Shown here one piece after another: positions 56,764 to 64,000 of a DNA stretch of 64,000 nt. This DNA is from Nephrocerus scutellatus (lineage: Eukaryota > Arthropoda > Insecta > Diptera > Pipunculidae), in assembly GCA_947095585.1 (NCBI GenBank), contig OX352761.1:49340019-49404018 (forward strand). The letters are read 5' to 3'. The translations under genes were made by a program, and so were the position numbers. Within the stretch, counting starts at the first letter, position 1, and every line of letters starts with the position of its first letter. The notes beneath the pieces were generated by a model. It saw only the letters and a program-made list of their open reading frames with translations, made no database searches and was not told the origin of the DNA.

Positions 56764-59229
56764 CTGCTGTTCGACAGGTCGTGTTTGTTCAAGTTTACGC
56801 ACCAACGGAACAAGCCACCTCTGAAGAAAAAGACTCATTTTACTTGCGTCTAAATAATTCATTAGATCAACTACGGAAGAGTGACATCGTTATTTTGATG
56901 GGTGACCTTAACGCAAAGGTAGGCAGCGACAACAGTGATTGGGAACATGTCATGGGAAAACACGGCCTTGGATTTATGAATAAAAACGGCGAAAGGTTTT
57001 CTGATCTATGTTCTGATTGCAACCCAATCATTGGAGGCACAATTTTTTCCCACAAACACATCCACAAAGCCACCTAAACCTCTCCTGATCACATGTACAA
57101 CAACCAGATTGATCACATCGCTATAAGCCGCAAGTGGCGATCATCTTTGCTGGACGTTAGAACTCGAAGAGCAGCCGACGTCTACAGCGACCACCACCTT
57201 GTGGTTGGCAGTATGCGGTTGAAGTTCGCGGTCCACTCAGTCACACGAAGTCAAATAACGAGAAAGCCAGCTGTAGTTGCACTGAAAGACCGAGATGTGA
57301 AACTGCAATATGTATCCCGCGTACAACAGTCTCTCTGTGAGATACAGCCCCAAACCCTAGAGTCTAAATGGGAGAAAACAGTAAATGCGTATACGAGAGC
57401 AGCCTCATCCGTTTTAGGCTATGCCGACAAAAATAGAAAAGAATGGATATCAGATAGCACATGGAACACCATTCGTGAACGCCAATCTATCAAAGCAGAG
57501 TTAAACGCGGCCTCGGGTGCCGAGAGAAACGCATTAGCGCGGAAGTATAGGGATCTGGACCGACAAGTTGGCCGTTCAGCTAGGAACGACAAAAGAGCGT
57601 TATGTTGGCTAAGCGAAATCTCAACACAAGCACAGCTAGCCGCTGATATCAGGCAATATAGCACAGTCTACCAACTCGCTCGTAAGCTCGCCAACAAGAA
57701 ACACCACATCAACTACCCTGTTAAGGCAATAGACGGCTTTTTGATCCTTATGGAGGAACAACAATTAACCCGCTGGACAGAGCATTTTAGGAATGTTTTA
57801 AATTGTACTTCACCAGGCACGTCCATAAACCCACATATGCACCCTAATAGGCTACTTAACATCAGCGTCGCTACCCCTTCGTTGGATGAGATAAGGACAA
57901 CAATTCCTTCAGTGCAATCAGGTAAAGCAGCAGGCAACGACAATATCTACGCAGAACTCCTCCAAGCCGACGTCGAGTTAACTACGCGAACATTGCATGC
58001 GATATATCAAGATATATGGGAATCTGAATCCATTCCATCGTCGTTAAAAGAAGGCTTAATAGTCAAACTTCCCAAGAAAGTTGATTTGAGCAATTGGGAA
58101 AACTGGATAGGAATAACCCTGTTAAACACTATAAACAAAGTGATCTCCTCTATAATAGCTAGGCGCTTACAGAATGCGTTAGAGCCAATCTTGAGAAATG
58201 AACAAGCAGGATTTCGCCCAAACCGTTCTTGTACAGATCAAATTATCACCCTGCGTATAATCATTGAGCAATCAGTTGAGTATCGCTCTCCTCTGTATAT
58301 CGTTTTTATAGATTTTAAACGCGCTTTTGATAGCGTAGGCCGAAACATGATGTGGCAGATTTTGTCTAGCTATGGTGTTCTGGAAAAATCATCAACATCA
58401 TTAAGGAGCTGTACCGCGACTCAACATGCCGCGTCATTCATAACGGTCATCTTGGCTCACCTTTCAACATCTACTCGGGAGTCAAGCAAGGCTGCACCCT
58501 CTCACCACTGCTTTTTACAATTGTTATCGACTGGGTGATGAAAATAGTAACCCGTACTCCATCGGGTTTTCCATGGAATGTTTTTCACCGCCTGGAAGAC
58601 CTAGACTATGCCGATTATATCTGTCTCCCATCACAATCGCTAGGTGACATGGAGCGAAAATTAAACTCACTAGAGCTCCTGCTGCTGCTGACTCGGATGT
58701 GTACTCTCGTGTAAACAAGGCGCGACGCTCCTATAGTATGCTAAATAATATCTGGAACTCCTCGCAAATCTCCCGGAATCTAAAGCTAATGATCTTCAGA
58801 TCTAACGTTCCCTCAGTACTCTTGTATGGCTGCGAAACGTGGAAAGTCATAGAGTCAATTGCGATGCGCCTCCAAGTTTTCGTCAACAAGTGCTTAAGGA
58901 GGATACTGAGAATAAGATGGCCGGACATTATCACCAATCAAGACTTGCGGAGAGTAACACAGCAGGAAGCAAACGCGCTCACCATCAGACGACGAAAATG
59001 GAGCTGGATTGGCCACACTTTGAGAAAGCCAGCGGACGACATTACGAAAATAGCGCTCGACTGGAATCCACAAGGAAGCCGCCGAGTTGGCCGTCCTAGC
59101 AAGGCATGGAAAATGACAATAGAAGAGGAAGCAAGATCCCAGGGGACCGAGTGGCGTCTCTTGAAACCTCAGGCGTTTAATCGAGTTCGTTGGCGGGCGT
59201 TTGAAGAAGCCCTATGCCCCCCGGAGTAA
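56764..59229 (+). pseudogene. LINE endonuclease C-terminal half and reverse transcriptase
   Basis: Continues the endonuclease of 43899-44267: VQVYAPTEQATSEEKDSFYL, ILMGDLNAKVG, a TAA near 57077, then NNQIDHIAISRKWR and YSDHHLV. The RT has SVQSGKAAGNDNIYAELLQ, NEQAGFRPNRSCTDQI and FIDFKRAFDSV. A frameshift in an A run near 58386 leads to GVKQGCTLSPLLF and the catalytic box as LDYADYICL, where the second Asp is Tyr. The thumb is deleted around 58690. The C-terminal domain follows (DVYSRVNKARRSYSMLNNIW, RKWSWIGHTLRKP, GSRRVGRPSKAW) and ends at TAA 59227-59229. Confidence 0.85.
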
Positions 59230-59256
59230 AAGAAAGAAAGAAAGAAAGATGTTAGA

Positions 59257-60112
59257 GAAAGCCAACATTCAGGAATTCAAGAAACGTATAACCAAATAAA
59301 AACAAGAATTTATTAACCGAAACTAATGGAGCATATACAAATAGTGATTAACCAATGTGAAGTCTGTCAGACAATCAAATACGACCGCACACCAATTAAA
59401 CCAAAATTCAATTACACAGAAACCCCTCTAGATTGTAATCAGATAATTCACATCGACACATATATCATAAGGAAAATTAGTTTCTTAACCATTGTCGACA
59501 AATTTTCAAAATTCGGATCACCATTTGACTGATCGAAATCATATTACAGATCGTTTGGAAGAACATTTTGCAAGAGCAGGAAAACCTAACAAGATAATAG
59601 CAGATAACGAATTCAATTCAATACACACACAATACTATACCTTACTAAACCAAACAGCCACACGGGAAACGCTGACATCGAGCGATTCCATAGCACGATA
59701 GCAGAAAAGTTCAGAATATTGTCATTTAGCAAAAATAGCTATTCAGTTCATCGTTTGATACAGAAAGCCATTAGGAATTACAATGGTAGATTTCAATCAA
59801 CTATTAAATGCACACCTTTAGATGCACATACCCATAAGGTTGATATACAAAAAGTTCGTCGGAACATAGCTAGAGAAAAAAAGAGAACAAGAAAACTAAA
59901 CAAGACAAGGGACGATTATAAAAAAAAGAGATCCACGGAATTCATAAGAAATTACAAGGCAGTTAGGCATATACATGAACCAAAATACAAGAAGTCGAAA
60001 TTAAAAAATATTCACGTTACACACACACCTCCAAAATTTTCAGCTACAAATATGGACATGGATATTTCTGATGATAATAACTCCACAGACGCATTGTCAA
60101 CAGTTTCTTGAC
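59257..60112 (+). pseudogene. Errantivirus-like integrase, continued after the LINE
   Basis: Resumes in the integrase zinc-binding domain (ESQHSGIQETYNQIKTRIY; an in-frame stop; then CEVCQTIKYD). The catalytic core has HIDTYIIRK, IIADNEFNS and NADIERFHSTIAEKF, i.e. Asp, Asp and Glu all present but in different frames. The C-terminal part is Lys/Arg-rich (REKKRTRKLNKTRDDYKKKR) and ends at TGA 60110-60112, overlapping the env-like frame. Inactive. Confidence 0.82.
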
Positions 60113-60893
60113 GTACAGGCAATACGCGAACAGAACGGATACGTTAAACTACAACTTACGGATGTCATCATAACGAACGAAACAGATATTGTACTTCACG
60201 TTATAAACCCAGCCGAAACTATAGCACTAGTCAAAAATATCTCTCTAAATGTGCAACCATTAAAACCTGAGCATAGACTAATGTTTAACGAAGAAATTAC
60301 AAATATAGTACATAAGATTAGTACGTTAGTACCTTTTCAGAATAGAAAGAAACGAGGATTACTTAACATAGTAGGTAACGCAGAAAAATTGTTATTCGGA
60401 ACCATGAACGACGAAGACAGACAGGAAATAGAAAAACATTTAGATGCTATGTCAAAGAACTCCCATAATTCAATAACAGCAGTAAATAAACAAATTAAGA
60501 TCAATGAATTCTTCAATAATACTTTTCAAATTCTAAAAGAAACTATTAATAGCGATAGAGAATTTACAACTGGTTAATACTATACATAAGGTAGAAAGAG
60601 ATTTAGTAATGAAGCAAATTTATTTTGATCAGTTATTTAAACTAAAGTACATAGCCAGAAGTAATATTTTGCATTCGAATATTCTTACAAATAATGAAAT
60701 TGAAACTTACAAAATAGATTTTTATAAATTAAAGCAAATTAAATTAGGAGTTACTAAGTACCAAGATGGCTTGATAGTTTTTGCAATTAAAATACCGAAA
60801 AATTATATAACACTATCTCTTAAGCTTTTAGCACCAGTACCTAATAAATATTTTCTGGAAATTAATACCGAAAACGAATATATATTGGATTAA
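60113..60893 (+). pseudogene. Errantivirus-like env remnant (truncated)
   Basis: The frame (open from 60071) follows integrase as env does in insect errantiviruses. It contains a basic furin-type motif (Arg-Lys-Lys-Arg) near 60347-60358 followed by a Gly/Leu-rich stretch, as at the junction of the two env subunits, then an acidic helix. A frameshift lies near 60558. The second part (60609-60893) ends at a stop without any membrane anchor, so the C-terminal part of env is missing. It is a dead fragment of an old insect endogenous retrovirus-like element. Confidence 0.7.
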
Positions 60894-61032
60894 GATTTTT
60901 TTTTTTTATTAAACATTAAAGTAATATACAATTTTGATTTAAAACTATTGTTGCTGCGACATCGAAAAGATATAAATGAAAACTCACTGACGATATAGAT
61001 AATAGATTAACTATTTAAGTTTATTTCTGACT
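60894..61032. other. AT-rich gap between the errantivirus remnant and the right-hand element
   Basis: A T-rich run and A/T-rich sequence. No LTR recognised here. Confidence 0.4.
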
Positions 61033-61272
61033 GTATATAAAATTTGGTTTCACGGTTTGACACTTTGTGGAATGGAGTGACTTGGTGTCGGAACTACAAC
61101 TTTTTTGTGATAATATGAAAAATTAACATTCTCTCTTTGCTTTTCAACAACGCCTCCGTCTATTATTTATGTGAGGCGTTGTTGTTTTATTTTCCCCACT
61201 GAATCTCCACGATTGTAATTCGTGTGGTTTGTTCGTTAACCTTTTCGTGGGTATGTTCGATGCGCTACATCA
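61033..61272 (-). repeat. 3' LTR of the CsRn1-like element (lower boundary uncertain)
   Basis: On the minus strand it begins TGATGTAGCGCATCG right after the purine tract and may end ATATACA near 61033. It contains AATAAA (61186-61191) followed by a perfect 12-bp stem (CAACAACGCCTC at 61145-61156 and its complement at 61173-61184) with a 16-nt loop. Confidence 0.6.
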
Positions 61273-61284
61273 CCCCCCTCCTAG
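61273..61284 (-). other. Polypurine tract of the CsRn1-like element
   Basis: Minus strand CTAGGAGGGGGG immediately before the LTR start TGATG. Confidence 0.85.
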
Positions 61285-61317
61285 CGCAGCGTTTTGTTTC
61301 GACATCGTTTATCATTG

Positions 61318-63998
61318 TTAAATAAAGAAAGGTTTGAGTTTGTCGATCGACACCGAACAGTTTTTGTTGTTTTTATATATGATAAATGCTTTTCTGAGTT
61401 TTTTTACTACTTTGTATGGACCCTCGAAAGAAGAATCCAATGCTTTTTTAACTTTATCGCTTCTGATAAAGACATGGTCGCATGTTTCGAGACTATTTGG
61501 AATGTGCACTGATTGTTTCAGAATTTTTCTGGTTTCTAATGTTGTAATTGGTAATGTTTTGAAAAACTCTCTCAATTGTTCCACCAAATTCGATTCAGTG
61601 ATATCTTTAGATGCTGTTGAGGAAAAATCAAAAGGCATTTTGATGTTTTCTCCGTAGAGGAGTTCGGATGGCGTATGATTTATGTCGTGTTTCATGGTTG
61701 TCCGAATGCCTAGTAGAATTAGGGGTAGCTGTTGTGTCCAGTTTATTCTATTGTCGGATGTTCGAATTGATGTCTTTAGTTGGCGATGGAATCTTTCCAC
61801 CATGCCATTTGCTTGCGGGTGATATGCTGTGGTTCGGTTCGTGTGGTGCCCAAGAAATTTACCAGTTCCTTGAAGAGCTTAGACTGAAATTGTGAACCTT
61901 GGTCTGTGGTAATGATGTTTGGTACACCGAATCTCGAAACGTGTTCCTGAACGTACGTTCTGGCCACCGTTTCCGCATATATATCTCGCATTGGATAGGC
62001 TTCTGGCCACCTAGAGAATCTGTCTACGATTGTCAATATGTATTTGAAATCGTTCGAAGGTGGCAGTGGACCTACTATGTCCATGTGTATGTGCTGAAAT
62101 CTACCTGGAGGTATTTTTATGCGATCGAAAGCTGTCTTTGTATGTCTGTGAATTTTTTCTTTTTGGCATTCATTGCAGGTTTTGGTCCATTTGTTTATGT
62201 CGTGGTTCATTTTGGGCCAAACGTACATTTTGCTAATTTTCTTGCGAGTAGCGCGTATTCCTGGATTAGAAATCGAATGGATTTTTTGAAAAATTATTTG
62301 CCGTAAGTCTTTGGAAATGTATGGCCGACAGTTTTCAGTCGATGTTTCGCACCACAGGGACACATCGCCTGTTGGGATTTTTATTAATTCGAATTTGATT
62401 TTGGATTTGTTTGGTATGTGTTTTCTTAGACTTGTTAGCTCTTCATCGTTGAGTTGTGAACTGGCTATGTCTTCGAAACCTATTGTTCTTTCAAGCGCAT
62501 CTGTGTTGGGACGTGATAGAGAGTCTGCGACGACATTTAAAGCCCCTTTTACGAACCTGATGTCACTTGTGAATTGTGAAATAAGATCAAGCTGTCATTC
62601 CTGTCTTGGACTTCGGTTGGCCTTTGTCAAAAGAGCTGTCGTGAGGGGTTTGTGATCTGTGTAGATGCAAAAGTCTTGGCCTTCCACGAAATTTTGAAAG
62701 TGTTGTATGGCAAGGTAGATTGCTAGTAACTCTCTATCGAACGCAGAATAACGCCATTGAGCGGGCGAAAGTTTCTTGCTAAAGAAAGCTATTGGTTCCC
62801 AAGCGTTGTCATTTGACTGTTGTAAGACTGCCCCAACGTCCGTGTTGGACGCGTCGGTTGTGATACTAAGTTTAGTATTTTCTTGGGGATGACTCAGGAG
62901 AGTGGCTTTAGCCAGTTCGTTTTTTGCTTTTGTGAATGCTTCTTTGCATTCAATTGGCCAGGTGAAATCTTTTTGTTTAGATGAATAAAAAGGATAGACT
63001 TTTTAACACTTGACTCATAAAACGTTGGAATGTTTGGGCTGCATTTCGCAGCCCGAATGGCATGCGAAGGAATTCAAAAAGTCCAAACGGTGTTATTACA
63101 GCCGTTTTGTGAATGTCCTCTCTCGCCATTGGGATGTTGTGATAGGCTCGTACCAAGTCTACTTTCGAGAAGAGTCTACAACCGTGCAGTGTTGCGTTCA
63201 TGTCATGAATGTGTGGTAGTGGGTTTCTGTCCGGTACGGTCATTGCGTTTAATCTACGATAGTCTCCACAAGGTCTCCAGTTATTTGCTTCGTGCTTCGA
63301 GGCCATGTGTAATGGTGACGCAAAAGGCGAGGATGACGGTTGGCAAATTCCTATTTGGACCATGTAGTCGAATTCGTCTTTGGCTACTTTCAACTTTACG
63401 TTGTTAAGCCGCCATGGGCGCGCATACGTTGGTGGTCCGGTTGTTATTATGTGATGGACTACCGTGTGTTTTACCGGAAGATTGAAATTTGGTGGTTCCA
63501 TAAGGGAGGAAAGTTTTTTAAGTATTGAATTGTACTTTTGTTCGATTTCGAAAAACCGCGGGCTCGTGATGTTTTCTCTACAAGGAGTACCACTAAGGCT
63601 TGTATGAGTGAGAGGATCGATGAGCTTACAGTTTTTGACATCGATGACCAAGCCGGTTTGTTTTAGGAAGTCCGCACCTATGATGGGTTTGGTTACTGAG
63701 GCAATGAGGAAGGTGTGATTGAACACTCTTCTGAATCCTAGTGTTGTTTTTAAAAAAGTGGTACCAAAAACGTTAATAGCAGAACCATTTGCTGCGGAGA
63801 TCAATTGATCTGGTTTCTTGTTCTTGTTTTTTTTTGCAAATTGTGTTTGGGATGGCTGAAACGTCAGAGCCCGAATCTATTAAAAAGGTGATGCCTGAAA
63901 TTGGATGTTTAACGAAGATGCGGCATAGTGAATTTTGTTTACTACTGTCATTTGGCGCTGAAATGACAGTATGTTTTAGTTTGGGTTTACGTTTTTGA
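61318..63998 (-). pseudogene. Pol of the CsRn1-like element: protease, RT, RNase H, integrase
   Basis: Reading down the minus strand: protease active site FLIDSGSDVSAIP (~63885), a frameshift in an A9 run near 63828, then RT (NNWRPCGDYRRLNAMTVPD, LFSKVDLVRAYHNIPM, FEFLRMPFGLRNAAQTFQRF). RT is cut at ~62982 and joins directly to DFTWPIECKEAF, so the YxDD box and thumb are deleted. RNase H follows (ITTDASNTDVGAVL, YTDHKPL), with a TGA at 62595-62597. Integrase has IHSISNPGIRATRKK (second zinc-binding His replaced by Asn), CNEC, MDIVGP, TTDQGSQF, a frameshift near 61845, NGMVERFHR and a GPY motif. Inactive. Confidence 0.85.
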
Positions 63999-64000
63999 AG

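Larger units (their letters stand above)
43656..59248 (+). mobile_element. RTE/CR1-like LINE inserted in the errantivirus pol
   Basis: Flanked by ATGTTAGA (43648-43655 and 59249-59256). Its two parts, 43656-44267 and 56764-59248, join into one endonuclease-RT frame once the mag-like insertion is ignored. The 3' end is a short (AAAG)n run, as in RTE-like elements. The clade name is uncertain. Confidence 0.85.
41560..60900 (+). mobile_element. Errantivirus-like Ty3/gypsy provirus (outermost layer of the nest), inactive
   Basis: Pieces of gag (41740-42165), pol (42219-43655 and 59257-60112) and an env-like gene (60113-60893) lie in order on the plus strand. The pol halves join across the inserted LINE (43656-59248), which is flanked by ATGTTAGA on both sides. 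No convincing LTR was found at either end, and frames are broken in several places. It is an old endogenous copy of an insect retrovirus-like element. Confidence 0.8.
61033..64000 (-). mobile_element. CsRn1-like Ty3/gypsy retrotransposon, 5' part beyond the right edge
   Basis: Minus-strand pol (protease to integrase), polypurine tract and 3' LTR are present. Gag and the 5' LTR lie outside the window. RT and integrase motifs (GDYRRLNAMT, HHTN-type frames, GPYKVVKK) fit the CsRn1/Kabuki group, but the clade is a judgement from pattern. Confidence 0.8.

Overview
This is a eukaryotic, insect-type window, most likely from a higher dipteran and plausibly a tephritid-like fruit fly. The signs are an intron-containing gene with GT-AG introns, R1- and LOA-type non-LTR elements, errantivirus-, mag- and CsRn1-like Ty3/gypsy elements, a DD41D mariner of the rosa type, piggyBac, TA-rich microsatellites and a 180-bp satellite. 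Almost all protein-coding signal comes from mobile elements, nearly all of it decayed. The species is an inference, not a direct reading.

Layout. 1-4646: a minus-strand R1-clade element, cut by the left edge, whose 5' end abuts a ~765-bp array of a 9-bp repeat (4647-5413). 5480-5848 and 8264-8618: two related LTR-end fragments. 6509-39612: one host gene on the plus strand, five exons visible (6509-6762, 6829-7752, 37697-37952, 38269-38534, 38598-39612), whose splice phases all join; its second visible intron (7753-37696) is 29.9 kb of transposon debris. Inside that intron: an RNase H scrap, a tandem duplication (9240-12408 and 12871-15128) carrying RTE-like pseudogenes and three mariner-derived MITEs, Helitron-like elements, a 180-bp satellite array (16300-20889), a LOA-clade retrotransposon (20887-26190) with a rearranged 5' end, inverted satellite copies (26195-26745), a nearly complete mariner with a mutated catalytic Asp (27066-28370), a histone H2A scrap, and several broken non-LTR pieces (31960-36830).

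Downstream of the host gene, 41560-60900 is a nest of five elements. An errantivirus-like provirus is split by an RTE/CR1-like LINE (43656-59248). That LINE is split by a mag-like Ty3/gypsy element (44268-56763). The mag-like element carries two further insertions: a minus-strand LTR element with 2.27-kb minisatellite-filled LTRs (45503-50456) and a piggyBac element (54134-56736). Target-site duplications and reading-frame continuity define the insertion order: ATGTTAGA for the LINE, CTGCT for the mag-like element, ATAT for the long-LTR element and TTAA for piggyBac. The window ends in a minus-strand CsRn1-like element (61033-64000) that continues past the right edge.

No bacterial genes, CRISPR array, rRNA or functional tRNA gene is seen. 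The only likely functional protein-coding locus is the unrecognised host gene with a possible PTB-like region and a Cys-rich tail. The most unusual signals are the long LTRs with transcribed minisatellites, the template-switch-like LOA 5' end, the mariner MITEs whose transposase gene is replaced by a poly(T) tract, and a SINE sharing its 3' tail with a LINE in the same window.
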